DNA of 50,762 nucleotides, taken from Alphaproteobacteria bacterium (lineage in GTDB: Bacteria > Pseudomonadota > Alphaproteobacteria > Micropepsales > Micropepsaceae). Every line of letters starts with the position of its first letter. Position 1 is the stretch's first letter. The notes beneath the pieces are model-generated. The model was not told the origin of the DNA. It saw nothing but the letters and a program-made list of their open reading frames with translations, and made no database searches. Position numbers and translations under genes: made by a program. Where the stretch lies: assembly GCA_947474645.1 (NCBI GenBank), contig CANJJD010000017.1, positions 1 through 50,762 of the forward strand, in the 5' to 3' direction. This document shows, piece after piece, positions 7,623 to 16,900 of the stretch.

Positions 7623-9218
7623 ATGCCTAGAGCCTGGGGTCTGGCGCTGCTGTTGCTGCTGGCATGTCCCGCAGTCGCCGGGGCCGACACAATGGTGCGC
7701 ATCCGCCAACCCGTCTGGACCCCGGCCGATGAGCGCGGCTATGGCGAGTTCATCGCCGCCATCGGCCAAAGCGGCTGCCGCACGGTGGATAGCTGCCTGC
7801 GCGGAACCGCAAATCCTTTTCGCGCCAGCGATCCGGCAGGCTTCACCTTCCGCTCCGATTGCGCCGACCTGCCTTATGTCCTGCGCTTCTATTATGCCTG
7901 GAAGCGCGGGTTGCCCTTTTCCTATGTCAGCGATGTTTCCCCCCGGCTGCGCAGCCGCGACATCCGCTACAGCCCCGCGGGCAATGTGGTGGAAGCGCGC
8001 CGCGACGTGCTGACCGGCGACGATGCGCTGGCGATGCTGGCGCGCTTGCGGGACCAGGTCTCCTCCGCCACCTACCGCATCCATCCGGCGGCGGATGGCG
8101 ACGATCTGTATTCCCCCGCCATCGCCGCCGGCGCCATCCGGCCGGGCACCGTGATCTATGATCCCAACGGCCATCTGGCGGTGATCTGGAAGATCGAAGC
8201 CGATGGCCGCATCCGCTATATCGACGCCCATCCCGACAACAGCCTGACGCGCGGCACGTACGATCTGCGCTTTGTACGCTCATCCCCCGGTATGGGCGCG
8301 GGCTTCAAGAACTGGCGCCCCAGCCGGCTCACCGGCGCCGAACGCGCGGCCGATGGCGCGCTGGTGGGCGGGCGCGTACTGCTGGCCGCCAACAGCCAAA
8401 TCTCCGACTTCGCCCTGACCCAGTATTTCGGGACCGGGGTTGTGCCCCAGGATCGCGACTGGCGCGGCGGCGGGTTCGAGCTGAACGGCGCGGCCATGGA
8501 CTATTACGACTATGTCCGCGCCCGGCTGGGCGGTGGACGGCTGCGGTTCGATCCCTTGCGCGAAGTGGCCGACATGGTGGCGTCCAACTGCGCCGACCTG
8601 GGCTATCGCGCCGATGCGGTGGCGGTGTCGCTGGCGGCGGGCATCCAGAACCGCCCCGCACCGGAGCGGCTGCCGCCCAACATCTATGGCACCGAGGGCG
8701 ACTGGGAGACTTTTTCCACGCCCTCGCGCGATGCCCGGCTCAAGACCGCCTTCAAGGAGGTGCGCGACACGGTCCAGCGTTTCCTGGAACTGTGGCGGGC
8801 CCGGGATCAGCGCCTGGTCTATGCCGGCAGCGATCTGGCCGGCGACATGCGCCGGATCCACGCGCAGGCCGCCCAAGCCTGCAGCATCGCCTATGTCCGC
8901 AGCGACGGCGCCAAAATGGTGCTGACCTATGAGGAAGCCCGGCTGCGGCTGTTTCGCATGTCCTTCGATCCCCATCATTGCGTGGAACGGCGCTGGGGCG
9001 CGTCCGGCCCCGAGCTGGCGAGCTGCCGCGACGGGACGCTCAAGCGCCGCTGGTATGACGCGCAGCAGCGCCTGCGCAACCAGATCGATCGCAGCTATGA
9101 AGCGCGGATGGACTTCTCGCTGAGCGAGCTGGAGGCGGGGCGCGGCGGCGTGACGGCGGCGCCCGACACCGATGCAAGCGCCTTCCTGGCCGGCCAGCAG
9201 CAACGCGCCGCCAACTGA
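7623..9218 (+). CDS. Large secreted protein with a possible Cys/His active site
   Basis: A 531-residue protein with a signal peptide (residues 1-21, LALLLLLACPAVAGA). I do not recognise a named family. The first half has the look of a papain-fold amidase or transglutaminase-like enzyme: Cys80 in FRSDCADLPYVLRFYYAW at the start of a hydrophobic helix, His184 in NGHLAVIWK, then RIRYIDAHPD (Asp201, His203). A clear Trp/Tyr-rich C-terminal part follows, ending in a charged helix (residues 470-500). The gene lies 3 bases after gtrA, so it is co-transcribed with the glycan genes and could process or attach the exported product. The catalytic assignment is inferred. Confidence 0.55.
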   Translation: MPRAWGLALLLLLACPAVAGADTMVRIRQPVWTPADERGYGEFIAAIGQSGCRTVDSCLRGTANPFRASDPAGFTFRSDCADLPYVLRFYYAWKRGLPFSYVSDVSPRLRSRDIRYSPAGNVVEARRDVLTGDDALAMLARLRDQVSSATYRIHPAADGDDLYSPAIAAGAIRPGTVIYDPNGHLAVIWKIEADGRIRYIDAHPDNSLTRGTYDLRFVRSSPGMGAGFKNWRPSRLTGAERAADGALVGGRVLLAANSQISDFALTQYFGTGVVPQDRDWRGGGFELNGAAMDYYDYVRARLGGGRLRFDPLREVADMVASNCADLGYRADAVAVSLAAGIQNRPAPERLPPNIYGTEGDWETFSTPSRDARLKTAFKEVRDTVQRFLELWRARDQRLVYAGSDLAGDMRRIHAQAAQACSIAYVRSDGAKMVLTYEEARLRLFRMSFDPHHCVERRWGASGPELASCRDGTLKRRWYDAQQRLRNQIDRSYEARMDFSLSELEAGRGGVTAAPDTDASAFLAGQQQRAAN

Positions 9219-9236
9219 CGCGACAAAGCGGGCAAG

Positions 9237-9266
9237 AAAAAAGGGCGCCGAAGCCGGCGCCCTTTT
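9237..9266. terminator. Bidirectional terminator between convergent genes
   Basis: GGGCGCCG (9243-9250) pairs with CGGCGCCC (9255-9262) around a 4-base loop. It is flanked by six A on the left and four T on the right, so it serves the plus-strand glycan run and the minus-strand TonB operon alike. Confidence 0.85.
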
Positions 9267-9284
9267 CCCGTAGGTGATGGCAGT

Positions 9285-10421
9285 CTAGTGGCTGGCAACC
9301 AGGGTCCAGAAGTGAGCCACCATGGCGTCCTTCTCGGGCGCCTTGACCTTGGCGAACGCCGCCTTGGCATCGGCTTTCTGGCCGGCGGCAAGATAGGCCT
9401 GGCCCAGGCGGATCTGGCCGTTGTTGGGGTCCTTGAGCGGCTTCTTGAGGCCGGCCTGGATAAGCGGGATGGCTTCCTTGGCCTTGCCTTCGCCGATCTT
9501 GTTCTCGCCGAGCGCCACCAGGTCGTCGCCCTGCGGCGCGGCATTGGCGGCGGCCAGATCCTTGGCCGCGCTGGCGAGACGGGCGGCGGCCATCTGCTTG
9601 GTCGTGTTCAGCAGACGCTGCGAGCGTTCATCCGCCAACAGCTTGGCGGCAACGCCCTTCTCCAGAACGGTCTGCGCCTCGGCGGCGAACTTGAACTGCA
9701 GGGCAAACTGGCTGAGGGAGATATAATCGTCCTTGCCCACCATGCTGCCGGTCAGATAGCGGATGCGCGCGATATCCAGGGTGTTGTGGTCGGACAGGCC
9801 GCGCGAACGCTCGCCCAGCTTGAGCAGGCCGGTCCAGTATTCGGACTTGCCGGTACGGGCGACCAACGCTTCCAGCGCGTCGCGCTGGGTGGCGTCGTCG
9901 CCGATCTCGTAGGCGCAGCGGGCCTGCAGCGCCAGGGCGGTCTCGCCGCCGCCCAGGCCCTTGGAATAGCGCACGCAGCCGGCAAAATCGCGGGCCTTGT
10001 AATAGGCCTGGCCCACGATCAACTGGGACTGGGCGTCGAACACGTTGTTCTTCTTCAAATACTCCGCGTCGGCGATCACTTCCCGGAATTTGCCGGCATT
10101 GTAGTCCTGGGCGAACTTGGCCTTGGCGCCGCCAGGGGTGTTGGGATCAGCCGACGAGATCGAGATCGCGCTGCGGAACTGGGCGATGATGGCGGCATCG
10201 TCCGGCGTGGATTTCACGGCGTCGGCCTCGGCCAGCTTCGCCCGCGCGCCGGCATAGTTCTTGGAGGCGATCATCGCCTGGGCTTCCTTGAGCAGCGGAC
10301 CGACCTTGGCGCTGACCGTGGCAGCCTGGGCCGGGGCGGCAGGCATCAGAATCGCGGCGCCGGCGGCAGCGGTTCCCAGGAGGACCGCCGTCAGGGCGGC
10401 GCGCAGTTTACGGATAGTCAT
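9285..10421 (-). CDS. Periplasmic TPR-like repeat protein of the TonB operon
   Basis: A 378-residue exported protein with a signal peptide (about residues 1-33, ending PAQAA). The mature part is all-helical with TPR-like units, for example AQAMIASKNYAGARAKLAEAD, LIVGQAYYKARDFAGCVRYSKG and LGQAYLAAGQKADAKAAFAKV. It is last in the tonB-exbB-exbD-exbD series, a common arrangement in Caulobacter- and Sphingomonas-like bacteria. It may scaffold TonB-dependent transport, but its mechanism is unknown. A terminator-like hairpin lies between it and the second exbD, so it may be expressed at a lower level or from its own promoter. Confidence 0.7.
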   Translation of the reverse strand: MTIRKLRAALTAVLLGTAAAGAAILMPAAPAQAATVSAKVGPLLKEAQAMIASKNYAGARAKLAEADAVKSTPDDAAIIAQFRSAISISSADPNTPGGAKAKFAQDYNAGKFREVIADAEYLKKNNVFDAQSQLIVGQAYYKARDFAGCVRYSKGLGGGETALALQARCAYEIGDDATQRDALEALVARTGKSEYWTGLLKLGERSRGLSDHNTLDIARIRYLTGSMVGKDDYISLSQFALQFKFAAEAQTVLEKGVAAKLLADERSQRLLNTTKQMAAARLASAAKDLAAANAAPQGDDLVALGENKIGEGKAKEAIPLIQAGLKKPLKDPNNGQIRLGQAYLAAGQKADAKAAFAKVKAPEKDAMVAHFWTLVASH

Positions 10422-10442
10422 GACAAGACCTCATATTCTTCC

Positions 10443-10478
10443 AAAAAAGGGAAAGCGTGCGGGGTTGCCGCACGCTTT
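10443..10478 (-). terminator. Terminator or attenuator after the second exbD
   Basis: AAAGCGTGCGG (10452-10462) pairs perfectly with 10468-10478. On the minus strand the stem is followed by a run of T (10443-10448 as A on the plus strand). A second small hairpin (10487-10505) overlaps the exbD stop codon. Together they would reduce read-through into the TPR gene. Confidence 0.7.
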
Positions 10479-10504
10479 GCACCCACGGCCGTGACCCTCA
10501 CGGC

Positions 10505-10918
10505 CTAATTATACTGGTCAATCCCGCTAAAACCAATATGGGTCGCACCCAGGCGCTGGGCGTCGGCCAGCACGCGGGCCACGGCGTCATATTTGGCCAG
10601 GCGGTTGGGATTTACGTGGATTTCGGGCTGCGGATCCTTCTTGGCCGCATCCGCGAAATACGAGTCCATGGTGGCGCGGTCGATCGCAGCGCCGTTCCAG
10701 GTGACGGTGCCGTCAAAGTCCACGCCCAGTTCCACCGACTCCGGGATCACCGTCGGCGGGGTCGAATTGGGAGCAGGCATGTCCAGCTTCACCGCATGGG
10801 TCTGGATCGGCAGGGTGACGATCAGAAGAACGAGAAGAACGAGCATCACGTCGATAAGCGGCGTGGTGTTCATCTCCACCATCACCTCGCCTTCAGCTGT
10901 ACCAGAACTCATTGCCAT
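10505..10918 (-). CDS. ExbD/TolR family biopolymer transport protein (second copy)
   Basis: A 137-residue ExbD/TolR protein. It has a short cytoplasmic head, one membrane helix with the conserved proton-relay Asp23 in TPLIDVMLVLLVLLIV, and a periplasmic domain ending GATHIGFSGI. ExbD dimers sit in the ExbB pentamer and convert proton flow into TonB movement. It lies 11 bases after the first exbD and shares the same fold but is clearly divergent, so the two may form a mixed dimer or serve different partners. Confidence 0.88.
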   Translation of the reverse strand: MAMSSGTAEGEVMVEMNTTPLIDVMLVLLVLLIVTLPIQTHAVKLDMPAPNSTPPTVIPESVELGVDFDGTVTWNGAAIDRATMDSYFADAAKKDPQPEIHVNPNRLAKYDAVARVLADAQRLGATHIGFSGIDQYN

Positions 10919-10929
10919 GGCGAATTACC

Positions 10930-11385
10930 TCAATAGCTGCTGGCGTCGAGAGAGTGGGGTTCGGTGATGAAACCCACTTTCTGGATGCCGGCCTTCTGAC
11001 AGGCCAAGATGACACGACCGATGGCCTCGAAACGCACACCCTTGTCGCCGCGGATATGCACTTCGGGGAGCGGCTTGTTGGTCGCCTGCGCCCGCTTCAG
11101 CGCGTCGACGAAGTTGCGAACCATCTTCGTCTGATCAACCGGCTCGTTGTTGTAGTAGGTCTGCTCGTCCTCGGTCACCGCGATCACAATATTCTCAGGC
11201 TTGGTCTGAGTGACGATATTGCGATAGGTCGGCAAGTTGACGGTCACAACCTTGACCGCCACCGGGATGGTGACGAGGAAGATGATGAGCATGACGAGCA
11301 TCACGTCCACCAAGGGGGTGGTATTGATCGTGACGTTCAGTTCCTGCTCGTCGTCCTCAACGGCATGTTGGGCGTCGACTGACAT
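10930..11385 (-). CDS. exbD: ExbD/TolR family biopolymer transport protein (first copy)
   Basis: A 151-residue ExbD with an acidic cytoplasmic N-terminus, the conserved Asp27 in TPLVDVMLVMLIIFLV within the single membrane helix, and a periplasmic domain containing PEVHIRGDKGVRFEAIGRV and ending with KVGFITEP. It follows exbB by 31 bases. It acts in the inner membrane with ExbB and TonB to energise outer-membrane receptors for iron complexes, vitamin B12 or sugars. No Fur-type site was recognised near the operon. Confidence 0.9.
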   Translation of the reverse strand: MSVDAQHAVEDDEQELNVTINTTPLVDVMLVMLIIFLVTIPVAVKVVTVNLPTYRNIVTQTKPENIVIAVTEDEQTYYNNEPVDQTKMVRNFVDALKRAQATNKPLPEVHIRGDKGVRFEAIGRVILACQKAGIQKVGFITEPHSLDASSY

Positions 11386-11416
11386 GATTTTATCTCCGTG
11401 AGACTATCTGCTCAGC

Positions 11417-12271
11417 CTACTTGCTCTTGCTGATGAGATAGGCCTGCAGGTCGCCCGCAAAGGCGCGCAGCTTCTCGGTGATCACCTTGTTGCGGCGGAT
11501 CAGGTAGTTGTAGAGCAGCACCGCGGGAACGGCCACGAACAGGCCGATGGCGGTCATCTGCAGCGCTTCACCCACCGGGCCGGCGACCTTGTCGATGGAC
11601 ATCTGGCCGGCGACACCGATACCGATCAGCGCGTTCAAGATGCCGATAACGGTTCCGAGCAGACCGACGAAGGGCGAGACCGAACCGACCGAACCCAGGA
11701 ACGCGATGCCGCCCTGCATACGGGCATTGGCGTCTTCCAGCTGGCGGGTCAGGGTCATGCCGATCCAGTCATTCAGGCCCACCAGGGTGGTGCCGCCGGT
11801 GGAGGCCTTCAGGCCCGCTTCGGCGATGCCGCGGAAGATGGAGTTCTTGGGCAGCTTGTCCACGCCTTCATTCAGGGTGGCGGAGGTCCAGAACTTCTTC
11901 TCGACCTGGGCGGCCTGGTTCAGCAGGCGCTGCTGTTCGATGAACTTGGTGAAGAAAATGTACCAGGTGCCGGCCGACATGATGATCAGGGTGATCAGGA
12001 TGGTGCGCGAGATCCAGTCGCCATTTTCGACCATGTGCTTCAGGCCGTAGGGGGTGGAGGCGTCGGCCTCGTTGATCGTGGCGGCGGCGCTTCCTTCGGC
12101 AGGCGGGGCAGCCGGAGCGGCAGCGTCGGGAGCCGGCGCGGCAGCGTCAGCGGGCGGCGCAGCCTGTTCGGCGGCGGGCGCGGGGGCGGCCTGGGCGAAA
12201 ACCGGAGCAACGGCGCTCAGGCTGGTCATGGCGACGATGGCGGCGGCGATCGTCAGTTTCTTGAAGTTCAT
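11417..12271 (-). CDS. exbB: ExbB/TolQ/MotA proton-channel protein with exported Ala/Pro-rich N-terminus
   Basis: A 284-residue protein. A signal-like N-terminus (about 1-26) is followed by a low-complexity Ala/Pro segment (about 28-68), then three membrane helices: about 90-112 (ISRTILITLIIMSAGTWYIFF), about 192-217 (GSVGSVSPFVGLLGTVIGIL) and about 235-262. The TVIGIL and GPVGEALQMTAIGLFVAVPAV stretches are the MotA/TolQ/ExbB core. It forms the proton channel powering TonB. The extended periplasmic N-terminus is a known variant in Alphaproteobacteria. It is second in the tonB operon, 42 bases after tonB. Confidence 0.9.
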   Translation of the reverse strand: MNFKKLTIAAAIVAMTSLSAVAPVFAQAAPAPAAEQAAPPADAAAPAPDAAAPAAPPAEGSAAATINEADASTPYGLKHMVENGDWISRTILITLIIMSAGTWYIFFTKFIEQQRLLNQAAQVEKKFWTSATLNEGVDKLPKNSIFRGIAEAGLKASTGGTTLVGLNDWIGMTLTRQLEDANARMQGGIAFLGSVGSVSPFVGLLGTVIGILNALIGIGVAGQMSIDKVAGPVGEALQMTAIGLFVAVPAVLLYNYLIRRNKVITEKLRAFAGDLQAYLISKSK

Positions 12272-12313
12272 TTTTTTGCTCCGTGGGTAATCGATGAATG
12301 ACGTGAGAGATGA

Positions 12314-12934
12314 TTATTTGGCGTCCTTGAGGTCCCATTTGACCGAAACCTTGGTCGTGGCGGCGACCGGCGCGCCCTTGCTGGTGGGCGGCTGCCAGCG
12401 CCAAACGCGCTTCACATGGTCACAAGCCGCCGTATCCAGGCGCTCGGAACTGGAAGAGTTGAGCACTTTGCAGTCGTCCACATTGCCCTCGGTGGTGATG
12501 TGCACCTCCATAAGGGTGGTGCCCGATTCATTGAGACGCACCGAGATGGGCGGATAGGGCGGCAGGGTACGCGTGCGCCCGATAGGCCTGAGCACCGTAT
12601 CGGAGATCGCAGGCGGCGGCGGCGCCGGGGGGGCCTTGGCCACGGTGGTGACCGGCGGCGGCGGCGCGGTGGCGACGGTGAACTCGGGAACGATGGCGAC
12701 CGGCGGCGGCGGCTTCACCAGATCCGGCGGGGGCGGCGGCGGCGCCTTGGGCGGAACCTTCTGGGTGTCGACGGTGGCCTTGATTTCCTGGAGCTGCTTC
12801 ATCAGCGCGCCCGAAGACAGTGCCGCGACCAAGCCGAAGATACCGGCGACATGGATCGCAATGACAATGGCGAGGCTGGTCGCCTTGTTGGCGGCACTCT
12901 TCTGTTCAATCTTCAGATGATTTGGACGTTCCAT
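12314..12934 (-). CDS. tonB: TonB energy transducer
   Basis: A 206-residue TonB. A cytoplasmic start and one uncleaved membrane helix (about 20-42, SLAIVIAIHVAGIFGLVAAL) come first. Next is a long proline spacer (about 60-115) with PPKAPPPPPPDLVKPPPP, and last the C-terminal TonB domain (PPYPPISVRLNESGTTLMEVHI and a final W-x-W-PP pattern). It spans the periplasm and pulls on TonB-dependent receptors using energy from ExbB/ExbD. It heads a five-gene minus-strand operon; the upstream region has no clear promoter match. Confidence 0.92.
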   Translation of the reverse strand: MERPNHLKIEQKSAANKATSLAIVIAIHVAGIFGLVAALSSGALMKQLQEIKATVDTQKVPPKAPPPPPPDLVKPPPPVAIVPEFTVATAPPPPVTTVAKAPPAPPPPAISDTVLRPIGRTRTLPPYPPISVRLNESGTTLMEVHITTEGNVDDCKVLNSSSSERLDTAACDHVKRVWRWQPPTSKGAPVAATTKVSVKWDLKDAK

Positions 12935-13390
12935 GCGCTCTCACTCAAGACGAGACCTGAGGCACCTTGACGTGCCCGGTCCGGCAAATTGTTCGGGACC
13001 AACTCAAACCCAACGCGGTGTCGTATGCCTGACACCTTCAGGCAGCTTTTAAAGCAATCGCTTACCGTCTTTGCAAGGGGTATCGGTCTTGTAGTAGCGC
13101 GGCGCTATCGCCCATGGCTTGGTCACAACATGCGGATATCTGCCCAGGCCTTGAGCTGCTCCGCTCTCTTCGCATATGCAGCATCGCGCAATTGGTCGGT
13201 TAAACCCCGGTGGAGCCGATACAAATCGCCTTCCCGCGCCTTCAAGGACAGGCTTTGCACATCGCCGCGGTTGCAACCCTGCGGCGCAGTTGGGCCTGCG
13301 GGTTCCCTTGCGGCATCTTTGCTTTTTTCGGGAGGGAAAATTGGCGATGCTCGGGCCCGCCACCATCACGCCGGCCCAAGGATAATACTT
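12935..13390. other. Intergenic region between tonB and glyoxalase genes
   Basis: The 456-base region carries the divergent promoters of tonB and gloA, but I could not pick convincing -35/-10 pairs. The only coding signal is a short minus-strand frame (13123-13260) listed separately. A plus-strand frame continuous with gloA extends upstream but lacks family similarity, so the gloA start was placed at 13391. No tRNA or known structured RNA was recognised. Confidence 0.45.
13123..13260 (-). CDS. Possible 45-residue small protein or gene remnant
   Basis: A minus-strand frame from GTG 13260 to TGA 13123 encodes a strongly protein-like, amphipathic sequence with pieces such as [31 protein letters not shown] and KAWADIRML at the end. 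The frame stays open upstream (to about 13360) without an ATG, as expected for the tail of a decayed gene. No good ribosome-binding site precedes the GTG. Either a real small protein or the 3' remnant of a lost gene would fit. I do not recognise the family. Confidence 0.3.
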   Translation of the reverse strand: MQSLSLKAREGDLYRLHRGLTDQLRDAAYAKRAEQLKAWADIRML

Positions 13391-13849
13391 ATGCGATATC
13401 TCCACACCATGGTGCGCGTCTCCGACCTGGACGCGTCGCTGGATTTCTACTGCAACAAGCTGGGGCTGGTGGAAGTGCGGCGCATGGAAAATGAAAAGGG
13501 CCGTTTCACGCTGGTTTTCCTGGCCACGCCCGACGACGCCAAGCGCATCAAGGCCGAGGCCGATCCCGCGCTGGCCGCGGAAAGCCCGGTGATCGAGCTG
13601 ACCTGGAACTGGGACGAGAAAGGCTATGCCGGAGGACGAAATTTTGGGCATCTCGCCTATCGCGTGAGCGATATCTATGGGCTGTGCGAAAAACTGATGG
13701 CCGCCGGGATCACCATCAACCGCCCACCGCGCGACGGCCATATGGCCTTCATCCGCTCGCCGGACGGGATTTCCATCGAACTGCTGCAGGACGGGCATCT
13801 GGAGCCCAGGGAACCTTGGGCCTCCATGCCCAACTCCGGAAGCTGGTAG
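13391..13849 (+). CDS. gloA: Lactoylglutathione lyase (glyoxalase I)
   Basis: A 152-residue single-module glyoxalase I with two beta-alpha-beta-beta-beta repeats. The four metal ligands are visible: His5, Glu69, His87 (FGHLAYRV) and Glu130 (GISIELL). Typical family text includes [20 protein letters not shown]. It converts the methylglyoxal-glutathione hemithioacetal to S-lactoylglutathione in the cytoplasm. The ATG at 13391 has an AAGGA ribosome-binding site 8 bases upstream and makes the protein begin at the conserved first strand. It is monocistronic, followed by a palindromic repeat. Confidence 0.9.
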   Translation: MRYLHTMVRVSDLDASLDFYCNKLGLVEVRRMENEKGRFTLVFLATPDDAKRIKAEADPALAAESPVIELTWNWDEKGYAGGRNFGHLAYRVSDIYGLCEKLMAAGITINRPPRDGHMAFIRSPDGISIELLQDGHLEPREPWASMPNSGSW

Positions 13850-13882
13850 CACCTTTATCGGCCAAGGCCGCTAGCGCGAGGG

Positions 13883-13962
13883 TTTTTGGTCGCTGCGCAG
13901 GAGCGTCGCGCGGAGCGGGCTTAACGCCCGTGAGCACGCGCGACGCACGCAGCGGCCAAAAA
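13883..13962. repeat. Palindromic intergenic repeat, copy 2
   Basis: TTTTTGGTCGCTGCG (13883-13897) pairs with CGCAGCGGCCAAAAA at the right end, with one G-T position. A central GGGCTTAACGCCC stem-loop and the words GCAGGAGCG, TGAGC and GCGCGACGCAC are shared with the copy at 2055. It lies between the 3' ends of the convergent glyoxalase and autotransporter genes. Confidence 0.65.
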
Positions 13963-13969
13963 GACTGCG

Positions 13970-16900
13970 CTAAATGCGGCCAAGGACCGAGAGGATGCCC
14001 ACTTGCGTGGTGGAACCGTTGTTGCCGCGGATCCAGTCGTAGCTGACGCCCAAATGCCAGGTGTCGGTGCCCGCACCCAGGCCCAGGCCCAGGATGGTGT
14101 TGCCGGTGTCGGGATCGGGACCGATAAAGGTCATGGTGTTGCCGGCGGTAGAGCGTCCGCCAGTGGACTGGAACGCCGCGTTGATCTTCACCGCCTGCTG
14201 CAACACGTCGTAGCGATAGCCGACTCGCAGCTCCGGCGAGAGCTGGAAGTCCCAGATGGTCACGGTCTTGCGGAGATCGGCGCCGATGGCGCCGCGCAGC
14301 GACGAGGCGAAGTACGGCGCCACGTCCAGGTTCAGGCCCGGACCGCCATTGGTTTCCAGAAAACCTTCCTCGCGCAGGGTCAGCCCATCCAGGCTGACAT
14401 GCGGATCGATATCGATGCCCGAATATCGCAACATGGTGCCGGCATTGACGCCCAGGGCCACCATGGCGCCGGGGCGGCGGCTGGAGGCCTGGCGGAGCAG
14501 CCCGCCGATATTGAGGTCGCGGGTCTGGCTGAAGTTGCCATAGGCGGCGCTGATCTGGGTATCCACGAAGATGTTCTTGCCGCGCCAGTCGGTATAGCCG
14601 GTCAGCATGTACCACTGGGTGTTGGTGCGGGTGGCGCGCGGCAGTTGCTGGGTGACGTCGCCGCTATAGAAGGTAAAGGCGCCGCCAAACCAGCCATTGC
14701 GCGCGGATCCGCCATCCACGCCCAGCACGAAGCCGAAACCGTGATCCTTGTAGGAGGTAATGGTGCCGTCGGCGCTGGTGCGGCCCTTGTTGGCAATCTG
14801 GCCGGTGAATTCCGCGCCCCACAATGTGGTGTCGCCCGCCTGGTTGCCATAGCTGCGCAGCAACCGCTGGCGCGCCGCCACCGGGCCGGACGCCTGGTCG
14901 GTGATCATGATGGCGATCTCGCGGGTGCCGCCCGACACGTCGGGAGCGAATTGCGAGAAGACCTGCTGGGCCTGCTGCTGGGAGGCCAGTACATTGATGC
15001 CGCTGGCCGCTACACCGGGGGTGTTGTAGACGGTCAGGCTGGTGGCAATGGCCGAGCCCAGTTCATTGTCGGTGGCCAGCGCCGAGGCCGCGAAGGGGAA
15101 CTGGTTGCGGGCATTGCCGGACAGGTTCAGGCCGGGCGTGCCGTCGGCATTCCGGGCGTTGGTGGAGCGCGGCAACAGGTGCAGTTGCAGGACCTGCTGG
15201 CCACTGGCGTCAATGGTGTTGGTCAGCGGCGTCACGCCGCTTTCGGCGGGCGTCTCGAACAGGAAGGGCGTGTTCTGGCCCAGAAGCGCGTTCTGGGTCC
15301 CGATGGTGGTGTCGATGATCACCGGGGCGCGGATCAGGGTAATGTTCTGGACGGTCGGGCTGGTGGTGGTGGCGGCGGTGAAGCCCGAGGAAATATAGGT
15401 GCCGAACTGCAGCGCCAGGTTGGCGCCGGACAGGTTGGCGCTGTTGGCCTGCACCACCGGGTTGAGGCTGTTGAGGTTCGCCTGGGAAATCGCCAGGCCC
15501 AGGGTGCCGTTGGTGGCGATGTTGAAGGTCGTGGCCTGTAGCGGCGTGGTGGTATTGGCGACATAGAGAAGGCCGTTGGGATCAACCTGCACCGCCAGGG
15601 AGTTCACCCCGGAATTGATCACGGCGTTGACATAGCCGAAGCCGCCGACATGCAGGAAATGGCCCGAGCCGGAACCGAAATCGATCCGTGTGGGCGAGCT
15701 GATGGGCGGCAGGCCGGACGTGTCAATCTGGAGGCTCTGTCCCACGACCGCATAATTGGTGGTGGTGTTGACGATAGCGGGCGTGATGGCCGGATTGGCC
15801 GTGCCGTTGATGCCGGTATTGCCCACATTCAAGGTGATGCCGTTGCCCGCCGAAGCCAGGAGCACGCTGCCCAGGATACGGCCCGAATTGTTGACGGTGA
15901 CCCCGCCGCCGGTGCCGGTGGACAGATCAATGGCGTTGGTGATCGAACTGGTCGCCGCCCCAGTGGCGGGCGACAGGATGGTGTTGAAGGCCTGGATGGT
16001 GCCGGCATTGTTGATGGTCTTGAGGGTGCCGCTCTGGTCGATGATGGCTTGCGACACCAGGCTGAAAGGCGAGCTGGTGGGGGCGATGGTCCTGGTGGGC
16101 GAGACGGTGTTGGTGATCACCTGGGCCGTGATGCTGGCGCCCTTGCCGATATTGATCACCGGCACATTGGCGTTGGGGCCCAGGACCACGCCGAAGGCGC
16201 TGCCCTGTCCGATGCCGGAGACCGTGGCGCTGATGCTGCCGGGCGTATTGTTGTTGCCGTTGATGGCCTGAGACACGACGTCCAGCCGCGGCACGAAAGT
16301 ATAGGGACCGATATACAGCGCGGTGGCGGTGGTGACGCCGGAATTCCCCACCGTCTGGGTATTGGTGCCGGCCACGGCATCAATGGAGCCGGTGTTCAGA
16401 ATGCCGCCGGTGGCGGTGTAGGTGACCGGCGTGGTGGTGCTGACGCCGTTGACCGTGGTGGTGACCGTGTCGGTACGGGCGGTCGGCGTGGTGGAGCAGG
16501 TGACGGCGATGCTGCTCAGGCAGGTGAAATAGGTCGGCGAGGAGCCTTGGATAATCATCGCCGCGGTGCTGACGTCGCCATCGATCGGCTGGGCCTGGAT
16601 GGAGCCCCGGTTGATGAAGGAATAGCCGGGACTGATGGTGTCGACATCCGCCGTCACCGGACCCAGCACGACCGGGCCGCGCGGTGCGGTCAGGCTACCG
16701 GTGATGGACTGGGACGGATCGAGCAGTACAACCGGCTGGGTGACGCCCGGCAGGACCACGCCGGCCGAGGAAATGGACGACGCGGCGATGTTGTTCGAAG
16801 TGGCGGGGCCGGTGCTGAGGAAACCGCCATCAATGCTGCCGCCGATGATGATGGCGCTGCCCGCTTGCGGATTGCCGCCCCTGGTGTTGAATCTCTGCGT

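Noticed and set aside
13085..13105. A further BlaI-like operator (TTGTAGTAG) upstream of tonB
   Set aside because: Only one half matches; the opposite GTA/TAC arm is missing at the required spacing.
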